Both the position numbers and the translations under genes were made by a program. 46,751 nucleotides of DNA from Flavobacteriales bacterium. Lineage in GTDB: Bacteria > Bacteroidota > Bacteroidia > Flavobacteriales > Flavobacteriaceae. Shown here one piece after another: positions 22,851 through 29,272 of the stretch. Within the stretch, counting starts at the first letter, position 1, and each line of letters starts with the position of its first letter. The stretch lies in contig JAGXRF010000063.1 of the NCBI GenBank assembly GCA_018335925.1, forward strand, positions 1 through 46,751, written 5' to 3'. Below the pieces are notes generated by a model that did no database searches, was not told the origin of the DNA, and saw only the letters and a program-made list of their open reading frames with translations.

Positions 22851-22927
22851 AGCAGGGTGGAGTGTTAGTTTCTCCAGCTGGTCTCATAAGCCAGTCTACG
22901 TGGGTGCAATTCCCTCCCCAGCTACCA
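22851..22927 (+). tRNA. tRNA-Met-like (anticodon CAT), divergent
   Basis: Acceptor AGCAGGG/CCCAGCT with one mismatch, anticodon stem CTGGT/GCCAG with loop CTCATAA, T stem GTGGG/CCCTC with loop TGCAATT instead of TTC, discriminator A and CCA. The D arm is weakly formed. Anticodon CAT could mean elongator Met, initiator Met or, if modified to lysidine, Ile. The TGGAG after the acceptor resembles initiator tRNAs. Confidence 0.6.
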
Positions 22928-22971
22928 TGTGATATTATCTTGGTGGTTGCCACAACCACTTTCGTAAATGA

Positions 22972-23001
22972 AAAAAAGACCCAGCGCTAAGGGTCTTTTT
23001 T
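22972..23001 (+). terminator. Terminator at end of the tRNA array
   Basis: AAAAAAGACCC pairs with GGGTCTTTTTT around an eight-base loop and supplies its own T-run. A second perfect hairpin, GTGGTTG/CAACCAC, lies 13 bases upstream. Confidence 0.85.
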
Positions 23002-23065
23002 CTTGTTTGGGGATAACTGTCCAAAAATCGTGGATAAACGGCGACTTACCCACAGGTTATATTGA

Positions 23066-23224
23066 CTATCGGGCGGTATTCTGTGATAAGAATACGTTGA
23101 CAACGACGGCTATGACGTAAGCGAAGCCGAAGACGGCCGCCCACCATGCGAGTCCCCAGCCCCAATAACTTCCAGCTGCAGCGAAGACAAATAATGTTAG
23201 TAAGATTTTTTCAATGGTAGCCAT
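23066..23224 (-). CDS. 52-residue two-span membrane protein (minus strand)
   Basis: The frame starts with ATG at 23224 with GAGGAAT seven bases upstream. The product (MATIEKILLTLFVF...) has two hydrophobic segments, about residues 5-18 and 27-47, with a WGWGLAWWAA centre very rich in Trp. It is the only minus-strand gene between 13.5 kb and the right end and faces the tRNA array. The start region borders a divergent promoter dyad. It could be a lysis, superinfection-exclusion or membrane-stress factor (inference). Confidence 0.6.
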   Translation of the reverse strand: MATIEKILLTLFVFAAAGSYWGWGLAWWAAVFGFAYVIAVVVNVFLSQNTAR

Positions 23225-23250
23225 GATATATTCCTCGTTAGTTTGCTCTA

Positions 23251-23278
23251 TTGACCATCATATACCTTATGGTATGAT
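23251..23278 (+). promoter_or_regulatory. Divergent promoter/operator region for RNA 3 and the 23224 gene
   Basis: TTGACC and TATGAT are 16 bp apart, pointing to RNA 3. The segment 23256-23280 is also an imperfect inverted repeat (ATCATATACC/GGTATGAT), which on the minus strand places another TATGAT toward the membrane gene. A shared operator is plausible. Confidence 0.5.
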
Positions 23279-23283
23279 GAGGC

Positions 23284-23430
23284 TAATTACTCAAGTGGAG
23301 AGAGTTTGGCAGTATAGATTCCCACGACCAGATTCTAATGCGAGTAATGAGCAAAGCGTTCTTCAGGTGCTAGAGAACGTATAGCGCACTGGACTCGACC
23401 CTCCGCACGATGTTGGTCGAGTTCTTTTAT
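23284..23430 (+). ncRNA. Putative structured non-coding RNA 3
   Basis: The outer stem is GCTAATTACTC (23282-23292)/GAGTAATGAGC (23342-23352) with one mismatch. A second hairpin GCGTTCT/AGAACGT follows, then a perfect ACTCGACC/GGTCGAGT terminator hairpin (23393-23422) with TTCTTTT. It has a promoter candidate just upstream and no convincing ORF. The segment TGCGAGTAATGAGCAAA resembles one in RNA 1. Confidence 0.55.
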
Positions 23431-23473
23431 GCACATAGTTTCCACAGGCTGTACCCAGTCTGTGTTTTTGATA

Positions 23474-23503
23474 TTTACGAAAGCATGTTGGCTGGTGTAT
23501 AGT
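23474..23503 (+). promoter_or_regulatory. Promoter candidate for RNA 4
   Basis: TTTACG and TATAGT are 18 bp apart, placed just before the structured segment 23506-23658. Confidence 0.4.
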
Positions 23504-23505
23504 TG

Positions 23506-23658
23506 GAATTACTAGCGAGTGCCTGATTAGACCCAAGCCCTTGCTAATAAAAATTAAACAGGGGCTTTACAGCGTCGCTTTTGCTTGATATTCTTTAAGT
23601 AAGTCTAATCAGCGCACTACGCACACTTGAAGTCCCAGAAGGGGCTTCTTTATTTTTT
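23506..23658 (+). ncRNA. Putative structured non-coding RNA 4 (three-way junction)
   Basis: A long closing stem forms between 23515-23532 and 23603-23622 (GATTAGAC/GTCTAATC at its inner end) with two single-base bulges. It encloses an AAGCCCTTG/CAGGGGCTT hairpin and another short arm, so it looks like a three-way junction. A terminator (GAAGTCCC/GGGGCTTC plus TTTATTTTTT) closes it. The HNH gene starts at the very next base. The long closing stem recalls 6S-type RNAs, but no homology was tested. Confidence 0.55.
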
Positions 23659-23982
23659 ATGATATACACAGTGAGTCCACTAGAGCTTAGTGTTTTAAGG
23701 TCTCAGTTTGGCTCTATGCAAAAGACACTCAGATTCAAGCGCCACAAAGAAAAGCAATTTGTTTTACAGATGGGCAGGTGCTTCTACTGTAGAGAAAAGT
23801 TTTATGAAGACTATCAAATAATAAAGGCTGGTGTCGTGGTTAATCGCTATAGACATATTGAAGTAGACCATATAGTTTCATTGTCAAAAGGTGGGACTAA
23901 TGATTATTCAAATCTCGTGTTAAGTTGTCAGCCATGTAATTTAGAAAAAGAAAAGGAAGGTTGGGTAAATCCTCGTGGCTAG
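23659..23982 (+). CDS. HNH endonuclease
   Basis: The 107-residue product has the HNH layout with a zinc frame: CFYC, then HIEVDHIVSLSKGGTNDYSNLVLSCQPCN (residues about 72-100), where the DH and N are catalytic and the two Cys pairs bind zinc. It likely nicks or cuts DNA; phage HNH proteins may help packaging or be homing enzymes. The annotated ATG follows the RNA 4 terminator directly with no ribosome site, so the start is uncertain. The codon use is AT-rich, unlike the neighbours, and the 3' end overlaps the replisome gene. Confidence 0.8.
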   Translation: MIYTVSPLELSVLRSQFGSMQKTLRFKRHKEKQFVLQMGRCFYCREKFYEDYQIIKAGVVVNRYRHIEVDHIVSLSKGGTNDYSNLVLSCQPCNLEKEKEGWVNPRG

Positions 23983-24652
23983 TTCTCGAATTGTCAACGT
24001 AAATTTTTGGAAAGACTCGTATATTATCGAGCTTAATCCGCAAGAAAAATTGCTGTTCATTTATTTCCTTACAAATCCAAGAACAACTTTGGCTGGAATT
24101 TACGAAATATCTATACGTGAAGTAGCTTTTGATACTGACCTGGATAAGCAATTTATTGAAGCAACTTTGGAGAAATTTACGAACGATGGGCGTATGTATT
24201 TTGAGCGAAATTGGCTTGTTTTAACGAACTTTATTAAACATCAACGTCTAAATCCTAGTATTAAAAAGGGAATCCAAAAAGCCATTGATGAGTTACCAGA
24301 CTGGCTACAGAGTAAAATACAACTATCAACAGATAAAGAAGATAATCAAATGACTATTTTTTTGCTTGAAAATGAACAGTCTGACCACAGTCTGAGTACA
24401 GTAACCCCCCAATTAAATATAATTAAATCTAATATAAAGAAATTAAAAGAAAAGAAATCTAAGCATGAAGCGGACAAGCCGCAGGATAGTTCTAAAGAAC
24501 TTTCAGCTGCACAAAAAAAGTCATACGCAATCGCCATGGAAAAAGAACGTGAACAGGAAACTCGTGTGAAAGCTTTACGGTCTCGAACACCAAGCAAGCT
24601 TGCTCCTGTTGCCGCAGTTGACCCCTATGCCTTCAGGGAAGGAAAGAAATGA
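23975..24652 (+). CDS. Phage replisome organiser-like replication protein
   Basis: The N-terminus of this 225-residue protein (RIVNVNFWKDSYIIELNPQEKLLFIYFLTN, then GIYEISIREVAFDT) matches the winged-helix domain found in many phage replication initiators and replisome organisers. The middle and C-terminal parts are helical and Lys/Glu-rich, ending in a basic tail likely used for partner binding. Such proteins recruit the host helicase or loader to the phage origin. It starts with GTG and overlaps the HNH gene by 8 bases. The pair is more AT-rich than the flanks, suggesting recent transfer. This is the only replication-initiation candidate seen. Confidence 0.7.
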   Translation: MASSRIVNVNFWKDSYIIELNPQEKLLFIYFLTNPRTTLAGIYEISIREVAFDTDLDKQFIEATLEKFTNDGRMYFERNWLVLTNFIKHQRLNPSIKKGIQKAIDELPDWLQSKIQLSTDKEDNQMTIFLLENEQSDHSLSTVTPQLNIIKSNIKKLKEKKSKHEADKPQDSSKELSAAQKKSYAIAMEKEREQETRVKALRSRTPSKLAPVAAVDPYAFREGKK

Positions 24653-24879
24653 TGAACGAACTCCAAACCGTCCTGCAAGCAAGTGAACTGCTATGGGAAA
24701 CATGGCTAGGACTGCCTGAGACGCAGCGTAAGGCCGTTGAACAGTCGTACATGGAAAACGTGCTGTCTAAAAGTTTGAATGGCCTTACAGACGCTCTCAC
24801 GACGTTAGACGAGATTTTAGAAGAACCCATTTTGAACAAATTTATTAACCGAGCAGTTGCGGAGGATTGTCATGGCTAG
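24649..24879 (+). CDS. Hypothetical protein (76 aa)
   Basis: The mainly helical, acidic 76-residue product contains a LSKSLNGLTDALTTLDEILEEP segment. It starts 4 bases inside the replisome gene stop (ATGATGA), with GGAAAG upstream. No domain was recognised. Confidence 0.6.
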   Translation: MMNELQTVLQASELLWETWLGLPETQRKAVEQSYMENVLSKSLNGLTDALTTLDEILEEPILNKFINRAVAEDCHG

Positions 24880-25084
24880 AATTAACATCAGTTCAACAGG
24901 GAGAGCGCAGAAGTTCTCTCTCGATATTACCCTTAGTGAGCAAGCAGGATTGCAGTTGATGATTTACGCTATGCAGCTCAAGGCTCACGATGAAGCAAAG
25001 GCTGAAAAAGAGTACAACCAAAGAGTTACTTCCGAAGCTATCCTTGAAGAAGGACTAACAAAAATCAAGGACAAAAAACGATGA
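24872..25084 (+). CDS. Hypothetical protein (70 aa)
   Basis: The start at 24872 is chosen for GGAGG six bases upstream; a longer frame from 24857 begins at TTG without support. The product begins with a beta strand (INISSTGRAQKFSLDITL) then a long helix with many Ala, Glu and Lys residues. A small regulator is possible. Function unknown. Confidence 0.6.
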   Translation: MARINISSTGRAQKFSLDITLSEQAGLQLMIYAMQLKAHDEAKAEKEYNQRVTSEAILEEGLTKIKDKKR

Positions 25085-25275
25085 GTGAACTTATCCCACA
25101 ATTCAAACCGAAACGCAAGCGACCACTAACCTTGCGACAACATATAAATAGAATAAATGCAATTGAGTACGGATTGTCTGGTCGTCGGCTGAACGAGAAG
25201 ACGCTAAAAGCAATTCGAGATTTGGTTGTATTAGCAGCTCACCAAGGAGCTGAACAAGGGAGAAATGAAAAATGA
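25081..25275 (+). CDS. Basic hypothetical protein (64 aa)
   Basis: The 64-residue, strongly basic N-terminus (FKPKRKRPLTLRQHINRIN) is followed by a helical C-terminus. It overlaps both neighbours by four bases (ATGA). It could bind nucleic acid, but there is no specific motif. Confidence 0.6.
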   Translation: MSELIPQFKPKRKRPLTLRQHINRINAIEYGLSGRRLNEKTLKAIRDLVVLAAHQGAEQGRNEK

Positions 25276-25487
25276 CACAAGAAATATTACCACTCGAAGA
25301 AACCCAAAGTTACCAACTGCAACCAGCGGCGCAAGTCACTCGTGAGATGATTGGGACTGAACCATATTACCCACAGGCTCAAAGCGATTTGGTTGACTAT
25401 TCCCTACCGATTCTGGCAATTTTAATTATCATATTCGTGCTGATGATTGTTGCTCTGGTGAAGATAATTAGTTTAGGCAGGGATTAG
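25272..25487 (+). CDS. Small membrane protein (71 aa)
   Basis: The first 45 residues are polar and the C-terminal part (YSLPILAILIIIFVLMIVALVKII) is one clear transmembrane segment. It lies in the coupled string after the 25081 gene. No family recognised. Confidence 0.6.
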   Translation: MTQEILPLEETQSYQLQPAAQVTREMIGTEPYYPQAQSDLVDYSLPILAILIIIFVLMIVALVKIISLGRD

Positions 25488-25489
25488 CG

Positions 25490-25675
25490 ATGAGTGAGAC
25501 CTGGCGTTATATATCGGATTACGTTGTTGTCCCATGTGAAAAAGTCACGGACTACTCTAGCCGAGGATTTGAACTTGTAGGAGGCGTCGTTTACAACAAA
25601 AACGGCAATCCTTATCAGACGATGGTTATGTACGATGACACGGTGAGCTTTATGCCAGAGGAGAAAAAGTCATGA
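25490..25675 (+). CDS. DUF1737-like protein (61 aa)
   Basis: The 61-residue product has the DUF1737 pattern: WRYISDYVVVPCEKVTDYSSRGFELVGGV then NGNPYQTMV. The family is of unknown function and common in phages as small accessory genes. It overlaps the next gene by four bases. Confidence 0.65.
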   Translation: MSETWRYISDYVVVPCEKVTDYSSRGFELVGGVVYNKNGNPYQTMVMYDDTVSFMPEEKKS

Positions 25676-25929
25676 CCACCCCACAACATAAAGATACTAC
25701 GCTAGAGCAAATACTGGGAGATTACAGAGCTGGTGTCATATACAACATGCCAGAGGCAGAAGGTATAGTTCGCAAAGCCCTCCTTCAATGGAGAGATAAG
25801 GCTGTGGTTGAAGAACGACAAGAAATCGTATACGAGATTATGCGAGGCGAACACGGACACGACGAACAATCTATCGTTAAAAGCCTTCAAGCCTCCCTTA
25901 ACACAGAAGGAGAATCAAATGCCAACTGA
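25672..25929 (+). CDS. Hypothetical protein (85 aa)
   Basis: The acidic and helical 85-residue product includes LEQILGDYRAGVIYNMPEAEGIVRKALLQWRDKAVVEERQ. No domain recognised. It overlaps the 18-residue ORF by 11 bases. Confidence 0.6.
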   Translation: MTTPQHKDTTLEQILGDYRAGVIYNMPEAEGIVRKALLQWRDKAVVEERQEIVYEIMRGEHGHDEQSIVKSLQASLNTEGESNAN

Positions 25930-25975
25930 CATCACAACTGGTGAACCAGCCAAAGAGAACGGAGTGCGGAAATGA
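25919..25975 (+). CDS. 18-residue ORF linking two genes
   Basis: The frame has AAGGAGAATCAA upstream and ends by overlapping the next start (ATGA). Its product (MPTDITTGEP...) is too short for a domain. It may be only a coupling device between the 25672 and 25972 genes. Confidence 0.4.
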   Translation: MPTDITTGEPAKENGVRK

Positions 25976-26199
25976 CCAGCAGTAAAGAACTGACAGTAGA
26001 GGAAGTGATAGCCGAACTGTTACTCGGCGACCCCACGGCAGCCAGTAGCCTCAAAAATTACCCAGCAGCTCAAAAAGCCAAAGCCGCCCTCACTACCTAT
26101 ATAGCAAGAGAGCAGTCTTACGACACTTACGAAAACGTCATCAAAAGAGAACAACGTAAACGAGCCTCTGAGCGTGGCTACAAGATTGGAGAAAAGTGA
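25972..26199 (+). CDS. Hypothetical protein (75 aa)
   Basis: The 75-residue, mainly helical protein starts with EEVIAELLLGDPTAA and ends in a basic stretch with Lys and Arg. A GGAG site precedes the ATG. No domain recognised. Confidence 0.6.
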   Translation: MTSSKELTVEEVIAELLLGDPTAASSLKNYPAAQKAKAALTTYIAREQSYDTYENVIKREQRKRASERGYKIGEK

Positions 26200-26459
26200 T
26201 GAGAACAGCCGTCGTATATCGAACCGAAGCACAAAAGCTTAAAGATGAGTTTGAAAAAGCCAACTATAACGACGCTAAAGACCCTCAGTTTGAGATGTGT
26301 GTGTTCTCAGATGGCAAAGTGGCTCAAAGATGGTTGGTTGGTTCTGGCAGTTGTGTCTGGTGGGACGACATCGAAGACCTTTATACCGTCCATATCTACG
26401 CTCACCCAGATTACGGCACACGAGTTGAGTGGTCTGACGGAAAGGTTGAACAGTTATGA
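26199..26459 (+). CDS. Hypothetical protein (86 aa)
   Basis: The ATG at 26199 is preferred over a GTG three bases before it because GGAG is spaced seven bases from it. The product has a helix (QKLKDEFEKANYND) then beta strands with several Trp residues (VAQRWLVGSGSCVWWDD). No family recognised. Confidence 0.6.
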   Translation: MRTAVVYRTEAQKLKDEFEKANYNDAKDPQFEMCVFSDGKVAQRWLVGSGSCVWWDDIEDLYTVHIYAHPDYGTRVEWSDGKVEQL

Positions 26460-26674
26460 CCTCTAACCAGACAGACCAAGAGCTTTTAAGCGCCATCGAC
26501 AAAATATTCCCAGACTGTGGCGAGGTTGATTGCGACACATGCGGAGCTAGGCACTCTCAGGTACTCGCCCTCATCAAAGCCGATAGACAGAAGATGATTG
26601 AGAAGCTATCGTTCCATTTAGGCATAGATAAAAAGACACTCGAAGGTTACTTACAAGCAAAGGATAAATCATGA
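26456..26674 (+). CDS. Small Cys-containing hypothetical protein (72 aa)
   Basis: The product has a DCGEVDCDTCGARH cluster (residues 21-34) that could bind a metal, followed by a helical part with LSFHLGIDKKTLEGYL. It could be a zinc-binding protein with an HTH-like tail, but the pattern is too short to name. It overlaps both neighbours by four bases. Confidence 0.6.
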   Translation: MTSNQTDQELLSAIDKIFPDCGEVDCDTCGARHSQVLALIKADRQKMIEKLSFHLGIDKKTLEGYLQAKDKS

Positions 26675-26952
26675 TTGCAGAACACATTTCAGACTTAATC
26701 GTTGCAGCAAAGGCACTACCAAACAGCCTTCAGCGCAATAAGATTGTAAGCCATTTAGAAGACGCTCTGGCTCATGCGAAGGTGCTTGAGATTAGCAAGT
26801 CACAGTTCACTTACACTAGCCAGGAAAGCTCAACCGCTCCAGCAGGTTTTGACCCGACCAGAATGACATCAACTGGCGGCTCATGTATTTGTCGGACAGG
26901 CATGACGGTATCGACTTGCCCACTCCACGGACAAGGATTTAATCGAGCATGA
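26671..26952 (+). CDS. Hypothetical protein with C-terminal zinc-like motif (93 aa)
   Basis: The N-terminal two thirds are helical (HISDLIVAAKALPNSLQRNKI) and the end carries CICRTGMTVSTCPLHG, three Cys and one His that may bind a metal. It overlaps the 26949 gene by four bases. No family recognised. Confidence 0.55.
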   Translation: MIAEHISDLIVAAKALPNSLQRNKIVSHLEDALAHAKVLEISKSQFTYTSQESSTAPAGFDPTRMTSTGGSCICRTGMTVSTCPLHGQGFNRA

Positions 26953-27080
26953 AACGTGAGAATAAAATCGCTTTGTGGCTTATTTTGTTGGCCATTCCAG
27001 CAGGCATGCTCATTGGTGTGATAGACCATAGCATTAGAACAGCAGAGGCAGAACAGACGTTGAATAAATGGCTCAACTAA
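26949..27080 (+). CDS. 43-residue single-span membrane peptide
   Basis: The ATGA overlap with the preceding gene and a product MKRENKIALWLILLAI... with one hydrophobic helix and a polar C-terminus make this a probable small membrane gene. The promoter at 27060-27088 lies inside its end. Confidence 0.5.
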   Translation: MKRENKIALWLILLAIPAGMLIGVIDHSIRTAEAEQTLNKWLN

Positions 27081-27088
27081 GCTACTAT
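27060..27088 (+). promoter_or_regulatory. Late promoter giving a probable leaderless terS mRNA
   Basis: TTGAAT at 27060-27065 and TACTAT at 27083-27088 are 17 bp apart. The terS ATG at 27097 is only eight bases after the -10 box, and no ribosome site is visible before it. Transcription would begin within a few bases of the start codon. Confidence 0.6.
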
Positions 27089-27096
27089 TTTTCTAA

Positions 27097-27624
27097 ATGG
27101 AAAATACAAAAAGCCTGACACAAAACGAAGCACCGCACCCTGGTCGTGGTTTGGCGTTGAGTAAGATTACTGATATTTCGATGTTGTCAGCACAACAATT
27201 AGCCTGGGTTGACTACTGTGTGGTGCAAGGACTCATCACTGAAGAAGATGGAACGTATAAGAAAATGACCGTCGGACAGTTCGCTGAACGGCTAGGTGTA
27301 TCACGAGAAACGCTGACAAAGTGGCGTCGTGACATTCCAAAGTTCTGGGATTTTGTAGCCGAACGTCGCAAAGTTATCTTCTCCCAGACCCGTGTTCAGA
27401 AAGTCTACAACGCCATGTATGTGAAGGCCGTCAGCGGCAAAGGCGACGTCAGGGCAATGCAGACATTCCTTGCTAACGTAGACCCAAACTTCCGCATGCC
27501 AACCCAGCCAGTCGAAGTAGAAGCTGGCAACTCATGGGCAGCGCTCCTTAACAAACGTCGCAATGCGGCAAACGTCCAGGAAGGTCAGGTGGTTGATGTC
27601 AACGACGAACATAACGGAATCTGA
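27097..27624 (+). CDS. terS: Terminase small subunit
   Basis: The 175-residue product begins with a flexible stretch and then an HTH (TVGQFAERLGVSRETLTKWRRDIPKFWDF) of the phBC6A51 type used by small terminases to recognise the packaging site. A helical central segment and Pro-rich tail follow. The large-subunit gene overlaps the 3' end by 29 bases, the normal order. There is no Shine-Dalgarno before the ATG, fitting a leaderless mRNA. Confidence 0.8.
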   Translation: MENTKSLTQNEAPHPGRGLALSKITDISMLSAQQLAWVDYCVVQGLITEEDGTYKKMTVGQFAERLGVSRETLTKWRRDIPKFWDFVAERRKVIFSQTRVQKVYNAMYVKAVSGKGDVRAMQTFLANVDPNFRMPTQPVEVEAGNSWAALLNKRRNAANVQEGQVVDVNDEHNGI

Positions 27625-29251
27625 GGTTGACTTTCTTCTCGAAGTCTTCCAAGACCGACCAGAAGAATTCATCATCGAAGTATTGGGTGAGCTGCCGTGG
27701 GAGACTCAAGTTGAGATTATCCAGTCAGTCTTCAAATACAAGCTGACGGCCGTGAAGACCTGCAACGCTATCGGAAAGAGCTTCATTGCTGCCCGTATCG
27801 TTATCGCCTTTCTGATGATTCACCCAGGCTCGATTGTTGTGACAACCGCACCAACCTGGCGTCAGGTCACAGACATTCTCTGGCGTGAAATTGCCACGGC
27901 CGTTAAGAAAGCCGAACTCAGAGGCTTCAAGTTGTCCGATAAGGAAGTGACCCAGGCTGGACTCTCTCTGGATACAGACTGGTATGCGGTTGGGCTATCA
28001 ACTTCACGACCTGAAAACTTCTTTGGCTACCACGCCGACTTCATTTTGGTGGTAGTGGACGAAGCAGGTGGTGTTGATGAACCTATCTTTAAGGGTGTGG
28101 CCGCTATTACCCCAAACATTAACGCTCACGTTCTTCTGATTGGAAACCCAACCAGCCCGACAGGTACGTTCTTCGACGCCTTCACAAAGCCAGAGCTAGG
28201 CTACAACCGCATTACCGTATCAGCCTTCATGACGCCCAACTTTACCTCAACAGGTATTACGACAGTCGAAAAGCTACTCGAAGTCTATACGCCACGTGGA
28301 GGAATCTCTCAAGCTGAGTGGACGGCACGAGTTGACGCCGTGCTGCAAAAGAAGATGAACCCTGTGTACGTCGGACTTATTAGCCCAAGCGTCGTCTACT
28401 CTCGTTATCACGAATGGGGGCTTGACTCACCTGCCTGGCAATCATTGGTGATGGGTGAATTCCCAAGCGAAGCTGAACAAGCGTTGATTCCTACCCACTT
28501 GATTACTCAAGCGATGGAGATGAGCCGTATTGACGAAGAATCTGGTCTCACATTCGCTGAACTATCTGGCTGGAATATTCCTGATGGCGCTCCTGAATAT
28601 GGGCAGGACATGGCTCGTATGGGTAATGACATGACTGTGAATATCTATCGACATGGTGGGTGGGTTGAGAACATTATCGGCTGGAGCAAGACCGACCTGA
28701 TGGAATCGGCTAATAAAATCCTCAACATTATCGACCCAATGGATTTCAACGTCCGTATTAACATCGACGACACGGGTAACGGTGGTGGTACGACTGACCG
28801 ATTGCGGCAGATTAGTAAGCAGCTGGCTGAATCAGGTCAAGCACCACACCAATACCAATTGGCCGCCTACAACTTCTCCAGCAAGGAATATATGAAGCAA
28901 CCAGAGAAGTTCCATGACATTACGGCCGAGCTGTATTGGAATCTGCGTGGTTGGTTTATTCGTAAAGAGATTTCGATTCCAAAAGACCAACGATTATTCG
29001 ATGAACTGGCTGGCCGACGCTGGTTTATTAACCGCTCAGGTAAGATTCAGGTTGAATCAAAAGATGACTATAAAAAGCGTACTGGTGGAAAGTCACCAGA
29101 CTACTCAGACGCCCTAGCTCTTGCCTTTGCCAGCGGAAACCGCACTCCGACTAACCGCCAACCATTGATTCCAACAAGAAAAAGTGACACGGATAGTCGA
29201 GGAAGTGGTAAGATGACACCAATAACCAGTGGACTTAATCGAGGCTTTTAG
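27596..29251 (+). CDS. terL: Terminase large subunit
   Basis: The 551-residue product (from 27596) has the two TerL domains. The ATPase domain shows VKTCNAIGKS as Walker A, FILVVVDEAGG as Walker B and GNPTSPTG as the coupling motif. The nuclease domain shows GQDMARMGNDMTV, INIDDTGNGGG and SPDYSDALALAFA, the three Asp-containing RNase-H-like motifs. It cuts concatemeric DNA and pumps it into the prohead. A longer frame from 27563 lacks a ribosome site, whereas the AGGTGG near 27590 supports 27596. Confidence 0.9.
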   Translation: MSTTNITESEVDFLLEVFQDRPEEFIIEVLGELPWETQVEIIQSVFKYKLTAVKTCNAIGKSFIAARIVIAFLMIHPGSIVVTTAPTWRQVTDILWREIATAVKKAELRGFKLSDKEVTQAGLSLDTDWYAVGLSTSRPENFFGYHADFILVVVDEAGGVDEPIFKGVAAITPNINAHVLLIGNPTSPTGTFFDAFTKPELGYNRITVSAFMTPNFTSTGITTVEKLLEVYTPRGGISQAEWTARVDAVLQKKMNPVYVGLISPSVVYSRYHEWGLDSPAWQSLVMGEFPSEAEQALIPTHLITQAMEMSRIDEESGLTFAELSGWNIPDGAPEYGQDMARMGNDMTVNIYRHGGWVENIIGWSKTDLMESANKILNIIDPMDFNVRINIDDTGNGGGTTDRLRQISKQLAESGQAPHQYQLAAYNFSSKEYMKQPEKFHDITAELYWNLRGWFIRKEISIPKDQRLFDELAGRRWFINRSGKIQVESKDDYKKRTGGKSPDYSDALALAFASGNRTPTNRQPLIPTRKSDTDSRGSGKMTPITSGLNRGF

Positions 29252-29272
29252 CTTATACTTTGAACTAACATT

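Noticed and set aside
22706..22990. 94-codon plus-strand ORF across three tRNA genes
   Set aside because: It covers tRNA-Asp, tRNA-Gln and tRNA-Met and the array terminator; the tRNA folds explain the sequence.
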